Of a DNA stretch of 48,501 nt, positions 34,054 through 42,370 are shown one piece after another (position 1 is the stretch's first letter; each line of letters starts with the position of its first letter). Below the pieces are notes generated by a model that searched no databases, was not told the DNA's origin, and worked only from the letters and a program-made list of their open reading frames with translations. Made by a program: the position numbers and the translations under genes. Source of the DNA: JAGZHZ01 sp963929865 (lineage in GTDB: Bacteria > Bacillota > Clostridia > Lachnospirales > Lachnospiraceae); NCBI GenBank assembly GCA_963929865.1, contig CAWVKK010000007.1, positions 1 through 48,501 on the forward strand, written 5' to 3'.

Positions 34054-34383
34054 TTATGGGAGGTAAAAAACTTCCGGCTGCTGCGGGTTGTAATGCACCT
34101 CGACCGTCTCGTTCAGTTCGTACGCCGGATATTCGCCGCTGATCTGCCCCACCTCATAAGACACTCCGTTTTCATCGCAAAAAGCGATTTTTAAAAGATA
34201 CTGATCTTTTCCGCCGCTGCTTAGGCTTTTGGAAATCTCCGTCACCGTTCCCTCCGCCTGAGAGCTGCACAAGACGGCGCGCCCTGTAAGGACAAAAGCG
34301 GCAAAAAAAAGCACCAGCGCCAGATATGCCAGAACCGCTTTCCCCCATATTTTCCCTCCATGTCTGATTTCTATCTTTTTCAT
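34054..34383 (-). CDS. Small membrane protein, DUF3592-like
   Basis: 109 residues with one N-terminal membrane helix (about 12-35, AVLAYLALVLFFAAFVLTG) and an extracytoplasmic beta-rich part (EGTVTEISKSL, YEVGQISGEYPAYELNETVEVHYNPQQPEVFYL). The closing pattern VxVxYNPxxPEV is typical of DUF3592-type small proteins. No function is known. The ATG at 34383 is chosen because a GAGGG ribosome site lies just before it and the longer frame adds nothing hydrophobic. Confidence 0.65.
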   Translation of the reverse strand: MKKIEIRHGGKIWGKAVLAYLALVLFFAAFVLTGRAVLCSSQAEGTVTEISKSLSSGGKDQYLLKIAFCDENGVSYEVGQISGEYPAYELNETVEVHYNPQQPEVFYLP

Positions 34384-34426
34384 CGTTCTCTTTTCCCTCT
34401 GTCTGTAAAATAGATGTAATCCCGAC

Positions 34427-34468
34427 GTCAAAAAAAATTTTTGACTCGGCGTCATCGGTATATATTAT
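34427..34468 (+). promoter_or_regulatory. A/T palindrome and plus-strand promoter for the DUF3789-like gene
   Basis: GTCAAAAA-AAA-TTTTTGAC (34427-34445) is an inverted repeat. Its right half starts a promoter TTGACT (34441-34446), 16-bp spacer, TATTAT (34463-34468), whose leader to the small gene at 34624 would be about 150 nt. The left half could supply a weak divergent -35 (TTGACG) for the DUF3592-like gene, but no good -10 was found. Confidence 0.45.
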
Positions 34469-34623
34469 TGTATGCCGCCATGTGTAAAAAAATCATCATG
34501 GAAATATAAAATATGTGTAAAATCTTTTCCGCCGTACCGATGGCTTTGCATCCTGATCTGCTCATATTCTTCTGATTTCTGCGTATATTTTATAAGAGAC
34601 ACGTTTGTCTTAGGAGGAGTCAT

Positions 34624-34737
34624 ATGGGGAGCTTTCTGTTGGGCTTTGGCATTGGAATTTTATTCGGCGCCGTCACGGTTGTGCTGTGGGCGCTGTGCGC
34701 GGCGAAAAAAAAACACGACGACCATTTTGATCAATAG
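34624..34737 (+). CDS. Small single-helix membrane protein, DUF3789-like
   Basis: 37 residues beginning MGSFLLGFGIGILFGAVTVV and ending with a charged tail (AAKKKHDDHFDQ). One membrane helix with the glycine repeat seen in DUF3789-type small proteins of Clostridia. AGGAGG lies 7 nt before the ATG, a strong ribosome site that supports real translation. Its role is unknown. Confidence 0.7.
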   Translation: MGSFLLGFGIGILFGAVTVVLWALCAAKKKHDDHFDQ

Positions 34738-34767
34738 CCGTACTGTCTGGACAAAAGGGATACAGAC

Positions 34768-34796
34768 TTGCACTTTTTCTTTCCCTATGCTATCAT
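34768..34796 (+). promoter_or_regulatory. Promoter of the ABC_ATPase-family gene
   Basis: TTGCAC (34768-34773) and TATCAT (34791-34796) with a 17-bp spacer, 75 bp before the start codon. Confidence 0.65.
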
Positions 34797-34871
34797 TCAC
34801 TGGATGTAATATATTTTTTGCTGTCAGGGTCAAAAAAAATTTGTCATCAGGAAAGGAAACGATATACGGTT

Positions 34872-36569
34872 ATGAAATCAGCAAATGAACTGCGCACGTT
34901 GCTGCGCTCTATCGATCATAAAAGTTATCCGGCTTATAAATCCTTAGCGGGCAGCTATCGGTTTGACCGCTTCTGTCTGTTTATCGACCATGTTCAGGGA
35001 GATCCTTTTGCTTCTCCTTCTCATCTTCATGTGGAAATTTCTCATCAGACCGCCGGGTTTTCTCCTGTCTACTATAAAAGAGACTGTTCCAGAATCGCGC
35101 TGCAGGATTTTTTGCTCCGGCGTCTCTCTTCGCAGTTTGACCGCTATAATTTTAAGGCAAAGGGTTCCGGCAAAAGCGGTCTCTTAAGCACAAGCCGGTG
35201 CGGTCAGGAGGTCTTAGAGCGCAGTGCGTGCGAAATCACTCCCTCGAAGCTTATCGTCCGTTTTCAGGTCGGATTTCCGGCTTTCGGGCGCACAATCTGC
35301 GCGCAGGAACTCGAAAAAATTCTGTTTGAGTTTCTGCCCCGCTGCATCGAGGAATCCCTCTTTTTCCGAAAAGCAGATCAGCCTCAGATCGAGCGCGCCG
35401 TCTTTCTGGCTGAGGATCAGGAAGAAATCCGTTCGGTTCTAAAAAGAGAAAACCTGGTCGCCTTTGTCGCAAACGGTTCCATCCTGCCGCGGAAAAGCGG
35501 CGTGTCCGATCTTCCGCTTTGCGGCAGCGTTCCGTTTGTCTCTCCCGTCTCGATGGAGCGCACGTTTTCACTTCCCCACCGCGGCGAGATCAAAGGCATG
35601 GCCATCCCGCGCGGAATCACGCTGATCGTAGGAGGCGGCTATCACGGAAAGTCTACGCTGCTTGAAGCCGTTCAGCTCGGCGTGTACAACCATATCGCCG
35701 GGGACGGAAGAGAATTTGTCATCACGGATGACAGCGCCGTAAAGCTTCGCGCGGAAGACGGACGCTGCGTCAGGAACGTGGATATCTCTCTCTTTATCAA
35801 GGATCTGCCGAACAAAAAAGATACGTCTTCTTTTTCGACTGCAGACGCCAGCGGCAGTACGTCTCAGGCGAGCATCGTCGTCGAGAGCATCGAGGCAGGC
35901 TCCCGCCTCTTTTTAATCGATGAGGACACCTCCGCGACGAATTTTATGGTCCGGGACGAGCTGATGCAGCAGGTCATCTCACGCGAAAAAGAGCCGATCA
36001 CTCCGTTTTTGGAGAGGGTCCGGGACCTGTATGAAAAGCTGGGCGTCTCCACAATTTTAGTCGCCGGCAGCTCAGGGGCCTTTTTTTCTGTCGCAGACCA
36101 CATCATACAGATGGACTGCTACCGCCCTGTCGACATCACAAAAAAGGCGAAGGATCTGTGCGGGAGATTTCTCGGTCCTAAGAGTTCTCTGCCCGCTTTT
36201 TCCGCGCCCAGCCTTGACCGCATCCTTCCAGCCTTTTCCAGAAGCGCAGATAAAAACCGGCGCTATGAGCACAGCAAGATTAAGGTCTATGGTCTGGAAT
36301 CTTTCTCCTTAGATAAGGAAAGTGTCAGTGTCCGGTACCTCGAACAGCTGACAGACAGCGAACAGACTGCCGCGCTTGCCTACCTGCTCCGTTTCGCTCT
36401 GGAATACGTCCTGGACGGCAAAAAGACGGTGCGGCAGACTATACATATCGTCTATGACACGCTCAGGCAAAAAGGGTGGGAGCCATTTTGTTCCTCCTAT
36501 ATCCCGTGCGGGCTTGCCACACCCCGGATTGAAGAACTTTTTGCCTGTCTGAATCGTTTCCGCGGATAG
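34872..36569 (+). CDS. Predicted ATPase of the ABC class (PF09818-type)
   Basis: 565 residues, soluble. An N-terminal domain (LRTLLRSIDHKSYPAYKSLAGSYRF... HVQGDPFASPSHLHVEI) is typical of the family. Walker A GGGYHGKSTLLEAV is near residue 255, and SRLFLIDEDTSATNFM, a Walker B with the acidic pair, is near 345. These proteins have an ABC-type site without a membrane partner. The trypanosome relative MRB1590 binds RNA, but bacterial members have no proven function. The ATG at 34872 follows GGAAAGGAAA at a long spacing of about 12 nt; a longer frame from 34818 would start in its leader. It lies upstream of azlC with its own promoter. Confidence 0.85.
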   Translation: MKSANELRTLLRSIDHKSYPAYKSLAGSYRFDRFCLFIDHVQGDPFASPSHLHVEISHQTAGFSPVYYKRDCSRIALQDFLLRRLSSQFDRYNFKAKGSGKSGLLSTSRCGQEVLERSACEITPSKLIVRFQVGFPAFGRTICAQELEKILFEFLPRCIEESLFFRKADQPQIERAVFLAEDQEEIRSVLKRENLVAFVANGSILPRKSGVSDLPLCGSVPFVSPVSMERTFSLPHRGEIKGMAIPRGITLIVGGGYHGKSTLLEAVQLGVYNHIAGDGREFVITDDSAVKLRAEDGRCVRNVDISLFIKDLPNKKDTSSFSTADASGSTSQASIVVESIEAGSRLFLIDEDTSATNFMVRDELMQQVISREKEPITPFLERVRDLYEKLGVSTILVAGSSGAFFSVADHIIQMDCYRPVDITKKAKDLCGRFLGPKSSLPAFSAPSLDRILPAFSRSADKNRRYEHSKIKVYGLESFSLDKESVSVRYLEQLTDSEQTAALAYLLRFALEYVLDGKKTVRQTIHIVYDTLRQKGWEPFCSSYIPCGLATPRIEELFACLNRFRG

Positions 36570-36609
36570 CGAAATCCTCATTTGACCCTGTCAGATTCAG
36601 GAGGCTGTT

Positions 36610-37323
36610 ATGCAGACAAAATTTCATACATTAAAAAGGGCTCTTTTTTGCGCCTTTCCCTACACGCTCCCTATTTTTGCAGGTTTTTGGTTTCTCGGTC
36701 TGACATATGGGATCTATATGAATGTTTCCGGGTTTTCCTTCTGGTATCCCATGATTATGAGTCTGACCATTTTTGCCGGGTCGGCGGAATTTGTCGCTGT
36801 CAACCTGCTCCTGGGAGCCTTCAATCCGCTCCAGGCATTCGTCATGACTCTCATGATCAATGCCAGACATCTTTTTTACGGCATCTCCATGCTGGACAAG
36901 TTCCGCGGCGTGGGTCTGAAAAAACTGTACCTCATCTTTGGAATGTGCGATGAGACCTTTTCGATCAACTATACGGCGCAGATTCCGGACAATGTCGACA
37001 GAGGGTGGTTCATGTTTTTTGTCACCTTGCTCAACCATTTCTACTGGTTTTTCGGGGCTACGCTGGGCGGTATTTTCGGATCCTTTATCCATTTTGACAC
37101 AGAAGGGCTTGATTTTGTCATGACCGCCATGTTTGTCGTCATCTTTTTGGAGCAGTGGCTTAAAGAAAAACGCCATGAGAGCGCGCTGGTCGGTCTTGGC
37201 TTCTCTTTGGTCTGCCTGCTTCTTTTCGGATCGGAAAACTTTCTGGTCCCTTCTATGCTCGCCATTTTGGGCGTTTTGACCCTCATGCGCAGACCTCTTG
37301 AGAAAGGAGTTGAAAAACTATGA
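36610..37323 (+). CDS. azlC: Branched-chain amino-acid exporter large subunit
   Basis: 237 residues with several membrane helices, carrying the AzlC motifs FAGSAEFVAVNLL and MTLMINARHLFYGISM. AzlC with AzlD exports branched-chain amino acids or analogues (in Bacillus, azaleucine resistance). CAGGAGG precedes the ATG. It overlaps azlD by 4 bp, so the two are coupled. Confidence 0.9.
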   Translation: MQTKFHTLKRALFCAFPYTLPIFAGFWFLGLTYGIYMNVSGFSFWYPMIMSLTIFAGSAEFVAVNLLLGAFNPLQAFVMTLMINARHLFYGISMLDKFRGVGLKKLYLIFGMCDETFSINYTAQIPDNVDRGWFMFFVTLLNHFYWFFGATLGGIFGSFIHFDTEGLDFVMTAMFVVIFLEQWLKEKRHESALVGLGFSLVCLLLFGSENFLVPSMLAILGVLTLMRRPLEKGVEKL

Positions 37324-37646
37324 CGTTATCACAGCAACTCATTACGATTGCCATGGTAGTGTTCGCGACGATGGCAACACGTTTTCTGCCGTTCGTGCTT
37401 TTCCCCTCCGGAAAGCCGACGCCTAAATACATCCGGTACCTCGGTCACGTTCTGCCCTCGGCTGTATTTGGTCTGCTTGTCGTTTACTGCCTAAAAGACA
37501 TCTCTCTTTTTTCAGGCAGCCATGGTCTTCCGGAGATCATTTCCATTTTTCTTGTTGTTCTCCTCCATCTGTGGAAGCGCCAGATGCTGCTGTCGATTGC
37601 GGGCGGAACAGTCTGTTATATGGCGCTCGTCCAGTTTGTATTTTAA
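37320..37646 (+). CDS. azlD: Branched-chain amino-acid exporter small subunit
   Basis: 108 residues with about four helices, typical of AzlD, including FATMATRFLPFVLFPSGK and PSAVFGLLVVYCLKD. Partner of AzlC. The stop overlaps the convergent P-type ATPase stop by 4 bp. Confidence 0.88.
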   Translation: MTLSQQLITIAMVVFATMATRFLPFVLFPSGKPTPKYIRYLGHVLPSAVFGLLVVYCLKDISLFSGSHGLPEIISIFLVVLLHLWKRQMLLSIAGGTVCYMALVQFVF

Positions 37647-39985
37647 TTGTCTTTTGCATAGCTGCGCCTGTTCTGATGTGCCATATCATTGCGGCGCGGT
37701 TCCCAAAAGCATTGCAGCGTCAGCGACAGAAAGATTACTATGACAGAAAACGCCATTGCGGTAAACGCCGCCATTCTCGGCGTGATCGGGCTAAGTTCCA
37801 AAAGTTCTGGAAACAGCATAAGAGCGCAAAACGTTCCCAAAACCATCGTCACGCACAGGAAAACGCGCAGTCTGGTAAAGGGCTGGCAGCTTTTTACGGC
37901 TGCCGCCATGGATGTCAGGATTAAGAGAAGATACATTACGGTTTTGTTCTCCGCCTTTGAAAACGGCGCTGCGACCGTAATCGCGGCGACTGCGGCGGTA
38001 ATTGCAGCGGCAAACGGAAACGCCCTTTTTAAAACGGTCTGCAAAAACTCTTTGTCCGCCGCCCCGCTGTGTCTTTCCAGGATTGTCAGGAAAGAGGGGT
38101 ACGCCTCTATGCAGGCGTCTGCCAGCGTAATCTGGATCGGGAGAAACGGGAAGGGAACATTCATAAACAGACAGAATACGGATACAAAAACCGAGTACAG
38201 CGTCTTGATAAAAAAGACGCCTGCCGTGCGGGTCACATGGCGGACGGCGTTTCTTCCCTCCAAAACCGCCTCAGGCAAGCTGGTAAAATCAGAATCCACA
38301 AGCACAATCTGGGCGAGCTGGCGGCCTGCATCGCTTCCGTCTGAGACCGCGATCGAGCAGTCTGCCTCTTTCATGGCCAGAAGGTCATTGACGCCGTCTC
38401 CTGCCATCGCCACATGGCGTCCCCGGCGCTTCAGCGCTTCTATCAGCTGCTGCTTCTGTCTTGGCGTTGCCCTGGCAAAAACACAGTATCTCTCACAGAT
38501 CTCATCAAACCGGATTTCTTCTTGCAGTTTTGACATGTCAACTGCACTGTGCCAGTATTGCAGTCCTGCTTTTTTTGCAGTCGCGCAGACTGTGCTGATG
38601 TGGTCCCCTGAGATCACTTTTATCTCTACGCCCTCCCCTGCAAAATAGTCGAGGGTCTGTTTGATCTGTTTTCTCACATGGTCTTCCAGGATCACCGCGC
38701 ACAGAGGCGTGATCGGATCTGGAAGCCTGTCTGCATGATTCCACGCTTTCTCGCTGTATCCGATCGCGACGGCGCGGCGTCCTCTTTTCATTTCCTTTTC
38801 GACCGCCTCTGGAATATGTTTCATCATGCGCTCCGGCGCCCCCACAAAAAGGGTTCCTTCCCCGAAAAAGCTGACGGATCCCCATTTTCTTTTGGAAGAA
38901 AACGGAATCTTAAAAGACGGCTGATAAAAGCTTCTTTTAGCGAAAGCCTGTTCCAGCGCGCAAAACGTCGCATTCTTGTCGTCGCTCGCCGCAAGATACG
39001 ACTGGATCAGGCGCTTTGTCTTTTCCGCCTGCCATCCCGGCGCCGGGATCGTGGAGATAACCTGCAGCTTTCCATCTGTAATCGTCCCTGTCTTGTCCAG
39101 GCACAAGACGTCTGTGTACGCCAGATTTTCAAGCGCATACAGGTTTTGTACCAATATCTTCTTTTTTGCCAGCCGGATCACGCCTGTCGCCAGGGAGACA
39201 GAGATTAAAAGGACAAGTCCTTTTGGCAGCATCCCCAAAAGCGCCGCCGCGCAGGAGACCACGGCTTCTTGAAACGAATCTCCCCTCAGCCATGCCGCCT
39301 CTGCGAACAGCAGCCCTCCAAGTGGAAGAATAAAAAGGCTTGTAAAGCGGGTAACTTTTTGTACAGCGTTCAGCAGCTTCGATTCCGTTTTTTTCTCTTT
39401 CTTTACTTCGCTCGTCAGCTGAGCGGCATAATTTTCTTTTCCCACATGGATCACTCTCGCATACGCTTTTCCTCCCGTCACAAAGCTTCCGGAGAGGAGG
39501 CAGCTTCCTTTTTCCTTCTCCACTGCGTCGCTCTCTCCGGTCAGGAGAGATTCATTGACCTCTATGCTCCCTTCTTCCACAACCGCGTCGCTGCAGATCT
39601 GATCTCCGGTCTCCAATACGATCAGATCCCCTCTCACCAGCTCTTTTGGATCCATCCGCTCTATCCGGTTTTCTCTTACCGCTTTGACGCTTGGACGGTT
39701 TAAGACGGAGAGTTCATCCACCATCTTCTTCGCTTTGCATTCCTGTGCCGTCCCGATCGCCATGTTGAGAAGGATGATGAAAAGAAAAATCAGATTTGTG
39801 TACGCCTCCGCTGCGAATAAAAAGCCCGCGATCGCAAAGTTCAAAAAATGAAACAGCGTAAAGACATTTTCTTTTATGATTTTTTTTCTGCTCTTCGATA
39901 TGTTCTCACAGTCTTCTCCCCCTTCTCCGTTTCTTCTGCGTTCCTGCACTTCTTTTTGTGACAGACCGGATAATGGTTTCTCCAT
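37643..39985 (-). CDS. P-type cation ATPase, CtpE/Exp7-like
   Basis: 780 residues. It has the phosphorylation motif CLDKTGTITDGKL, the actuator loop LLTGESDAVEKE, the hinge GDGVNDLLAMKEADCSIAVSDGSDAGRQ and about ten membrane helices. Membrane motif MLPKGLVLLISVSLATG is close to the PEGL-type site of CtpE/Exp7 proteins. Mycobacterial CtpE and pneumococcal CaxP move Ca2+, so Ca2+ or another divalent cation is likely, but the ion is not settled. No N-terminal heavy-metal domain. GGAGAGCGTC precedes the ATG. It is divergent from the blaI-like gene and ends over azlD. Confidence 0.85.
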   Translation of the reverse strand: MEKPLSGLSQKEVQERRRNGEGGEDCENISKSRKKIIKENVFTLFHFLNFAIAGFLFAAEAYTNLIFLFIILLNMAIGTAQECKAKKMVDELSVLNRPSVKAVRENRIERMDPKELVRGDLIVLETGDQICSDAVVEEGSIEVNESLLTGESDAVEKEKGSCLLSGSFVTGGKAYARVIHVGKENYAAQLTSEVKKEKKTESKLLNAVQKVTRFTSLFILPLGGLLFAEAAWLRGDSFQEAVVSCAAALLGMLPKGLVLLISVSLATGVIRLAKKKILVQNLYALENLAYTDVLCLDKTGTITDGKLQVISTIPAPGWQAEKTKRLIQSYLAASDDKNATFCALEQAFAKRSFYQPSFKIPFSSKRKWGSVSFFGEGTLFVGAPERMMKHIPEAVEKEMKRGRRAVAIGYSEKAWNHADRLPDPITPLCAVILEDHVRKQIKQTLDYFAGEGVEIKVISGDHISTVCATAKKAGLQYWHSAVDMSKLQEEIRFDEICERYCVFARATPRQKQQLIEALKRRGRHVAMAGDGVNDLLAMKEADCSIAVSDGSDAGRQLAQIVLVDSDFTSLPEAVLEGRNAVRHVTRTAGVFFIKTLYSVFVSVFCLFMNVPFPFLPIQITLADACIEAYPSFLTILERHSGAADKEFLQTVLKRAFPFAAAITAAVAAITVAAPFSKAENKTVMYLLLILTSMAAAVKSCQPFTRLRVFLCVTMVLGTFCALMLFPELLELSPITPRMAAFTAMAFSVIVIFLSLTLQCFWEPRRNDMAHQNRRSYAKDN

Positions 39986-40098
39986 GACGCTCTCCTTTCT
40001 CTGACACTGCTAGAACATGATATGACGGCGGCGGCGCAAACATGTATGCTTTTATAAGATCCCGCTTTCTCTCTGCTGCCGTTTTAATGTTAAATAGC

Positions 40099-40150
40099 TT
40101 GATCTTTCTGCTCTAATATGTTAGAGTATATATAGATCTAATCGATTAGA
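40099..40150 (+). promoter_or_regulatory. Promoter with two palindromic operators for the BlaI/M56 operon
   Basis: Two inverted repeats share the half-site CTAA/TTAG: CTCTAATATGTTAGAG (40111-40126) and TCTAATCGATTAGA (40137-40150), centred 25 bp apart. A plausible promoter is TTGATC (40099-40104), 17 bp, TAGAGT (40122-40127), which the first palindrome overlaps. The arrangement fits repression by the BlaI-like protein encoded just downstream. The sequence differs from the staphylococcal TACA-TGTA operator. Confidence 0.65.
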
Positions 40151-40163
40151 GAAAGGAGGGAGT

Positions 40164-40532
40164 ATGATGGATACACCAAAGATATTCGAGAGCGAATATC
40201 GCTTCTGTCTGATTTTGTGGGAACACGAGCCCGTCAAAAGCCGTGAGCTTGTGAAGCTTTGCAAAGAGCGGCTCGGTTGGAAGCCCACCACCACATACAC
40301 GGTCATAAAGCGCTTATCTGAGCGGGGCGTAGTAAAAAACGAAAACACGGTTGTCACCTCTCTTGTGAGCAAAGACGAGGTGCAGGCAGCCGAGATCGAT
40401 GAAATGGTAGAAAAGACGTTTGAGGGATCTTTGCCTGCGTTTATCGCGGCATTTTCCAGGCGTCAGAAGCTCTCGGATGAGGACATCGATGCCCTTGAGC
40501 AGATGATCGACCGTTTTCGGAAAGGAGGATGA
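40164..40532 (+). CDS. BlaI/MecI/CopY family repressor
   Basis: 122 residues with a winged helix (SEYRFCLILWEHEPVKSRELVKLCKERLGWKPTTTYTVIKRLSERGVV) and a C-terminal dimerisation helix. The family binds paired palindromes and is removed by proteolysis after a sensor signal. It overlaps the M56 sensor gene by 4 bp, forming the classic BlaI-BlaR1 operon. AAAGGAGGG precedes the ATG. No beta-lactamase gene lies nearby, so the signal may differ from beta-lactams. Confidence 0.9.
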   Translation: MMDTPKIFESEYRFCLILWEHEPVKSRELVKLCKERLGWKPTTTYTVIKRLSERGVVKNENTVVTSLVSKDEVQAAEIDEMVEKTFEGSLPAFIAAFSRRQKLSDEDIDALEQMIDRFRKGG

Positions 40533-42205
40533 AAATGAGTGCGTTCTTCTTGATGATTGTCAACATGAGCATCTCGGCAGGCTTTGCCGTGGCTGCGGTA
40601 TTCCTGCTTCGGCTTTTGCTACGCAAAGCTCCGAGATGGATTTCTGTGCTGCTGTGGGGGATTGCCGCAGTGCGCCTGATCTGCCCGTTTACTATTGAGA
40701 GCGCTGTGAGTCTGATGCCGAACGCCCAGGTCATCGACCCCGGCATTCTCGCCGCGCAGACGCCTGCCGTCCGCACAGGCTTTTCCAGCCTTGACGGAAC
40801 ACTCAGCCCTGTGATTGACGCATCCTTTTCACCGGAGGCTGCAGAAAGCGCAAATCCGCTCCAGATATGGATCCCGGCGCTTGCGCTTGTCTGGGTCATC
40901 GGCATTGCGGCGCTGCTTCTCTATGCCGCAGTCAGCTGCTGGCGCGTCAAAAAACAGGTCGCCGCGGCAGTTCTTCTCCGGGACAATGTCTTTCAGAGCG
41001 AACATGCCGCTTCCCCGTTCATTTTCGGCATCGTCAGACCAAAGATCTATCTGCCGTTTCACATGGATGAGAAGGATATGGCAAATGTCCTCGCGCACGA
41101 GCAGGCGCACATCCGCCGTAAAGACAACATGTGGAAGCCGCTTGGCTTTGCGCTCGTAGTCCTTCACTGGTTTAACCCTCTCGTATGGCTCGCCTATCTG
41201 TTTTTTTGCAGGGATATAGAATTTGCCTGCGACGAAAAGGCTGTCCGGGAGTTTACGCCGGATCAGAGGGCAGACTACTCACAGGCATTGCTCTCCTGCA
41301 GCGTCCGCCGCCGTACCGTTTCCGCCTGCCCTCTCTCCTTCGGAGAAGTCGGCGTCAAAAAGCGTGTGATAGCGGTGCTTCGCTATAAAAGACCTGCGTT
41401 TTGGGTCATCGCCGCCGCTGTGACGGTAAGCGCTGTGGCAGCTCTTTGCCTTCTGACCAGCCCAAGGACGCCGCTTAGCAGCGAATTGCAGAGCTTCCTC
41501 GACGGGCAGATTGCACAGCGCCATCGTTCCGACCAGTCGGACGGGCGTTTTGCCGCGGTCAATTATGAGGTTCTCGATGTAGAGCGCTCGGCTGCGCAGA
41601 CGACCGTCTATATGTGGGTGTTGTACCAGGAATACAGCAGTTTTGACGGCGAAATCCGGGCGGAGACAGGCTCCCATATTCCGACCGTGATCACCGCAGA
41701 GCAGACCGGTCCGCACGGTCATTATCAGCTTGTCGAGTATTGGGAGCCAAGAGACGGCGCCTACTATGAAGGCGATATCAGAGAAAAATTTCCGCCCCGC
41801 CTGCTGGGCAGAGCGTTTGATTCACAGCGGTATCTCACTTCTCAAAAAGCGGAGAATCAAAAGGCTGCCGAAGCGTACTTTGCTGTGCGGTCAAACTATG
41901 AGGCTACCCCGCTTGACCAGGTCCAAAATCGGTATGACAGCGAAGAGTTTGTCATCACCGCCGCACACCATCAGACGGAGAATGGATTGTGGGCGGCTGA
42001 CGGTCGCTTTTACACGTACAGGCTGGAAATCGGCGGCGCAATGCCGGGCGCCGCAAAGCGCACGGCCTATCTGGTCCTGAGCAATACAGACGATATCACG
42101 TTTGAGCAGGTCTGGAAGGCAAGCGGTTTCAGCAGCGACATGGCCGACTATTTTGATCCGGCCGATGCCAAGATTGTCGGTCATAAAATATACTCCGGCT
42201 CTTGA
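40529..42205 (+). CDS. M56 (BlaR1-like) membrane metalloprotease sensor with a non-PBP outer domain
   Basis: 558 residues. An N-terminal block of membrane helices (about 1-130) leads to the gluzincin motif LAHEQAHIRRKDN (HExxH at about residue 190) and a further helix near 290-310. The C-terminal outer domain (about 320-558) has no penicillin-binding Ser-x-x-Lys pattern that I can see, unlike staphylococcal BlaR1. The signal sensed is therefore unlikely to be a beta-lactam. On signal, the M56 protease activates repressor cleavage; this is inferred from the family and the operon. Confidence 0.85.
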   Translation: MKMSAFFLMIVNMSISAGFAVAAVFLLRLLLRKAPRWISVLLWGIAAVRLICPFTIESAVSLMPNAQVIDPGILAAQTPAVRTGFSSLDGTLSPVIDASFSPEAAESANPLQIWIPALALVWVIGIAALLLYAAVSCWRVKKQVAAAVLLRDNVFQSEHAASPFIFGIVRPKIYLPFHMDEKDMANVLAHEQAHIRRKDNMWKPLGFALVVLHWFNPLVWLAYLFFCRDIEFACDEKAVREFTPDQRADYSQALLSCSVRRRTVSACPLSFGEVGVKKRVIAVLRYKRPAFWVIAAAVTVSAVAALCLLTSPRTPLSSELQSFLDGQIAQRHRSDQSDGRFAAVNYEVLDVERSAAQTTVYMWVLYQEYSSFDGEIRAETGSHIPTVITAEQTGPHGHYQLVEYWEPRDGAYYEGDIREKFPPRLLGRAFDSQRYLTSQKAENQKAAEAYFAVRSNYEATPLDQVQNRYDSEEFVITAAHHQTENGLWAADGRFYTYRLEIGGAMPGAAKRTAYLVLSNTDDITFEQVWKASGFSSDMADYFDPADAKIVGHKIYSGS

Positions 42206-42264
42206 CGCTTCCTATAGCGAAAGCAGGGCGCAGACGCCCCGCGTCAATCATGCTCATTAAGCGT

Positions 42265-42306
42265 ACAAGACGGCGGCACAGTCTTCTGGCTGTGCCGCCG
42301 TCTTGT
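42265..42306. other. Perfect 17-bp hairpin between convergent genes
   Basis: ACAAGACGGCGGCACAG (42265-42281) and its exact reverse complement (42290-42306) flank an 8-nt loop. It is very stable, but neither side has a T-run (CAAAAGC follows on plus). It sits between the converging M56 and thiC genes, probably as a bidirectional stop or an mRNA end-protecting stem. Confidence 0.7.
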
Positions 42307-42370
42307 CAAAAGCTCTCTTTGCGCACCCGGGCGGATGCGTTTCTCGGCGTGTCCCGCTCTCTTTCTTTTA

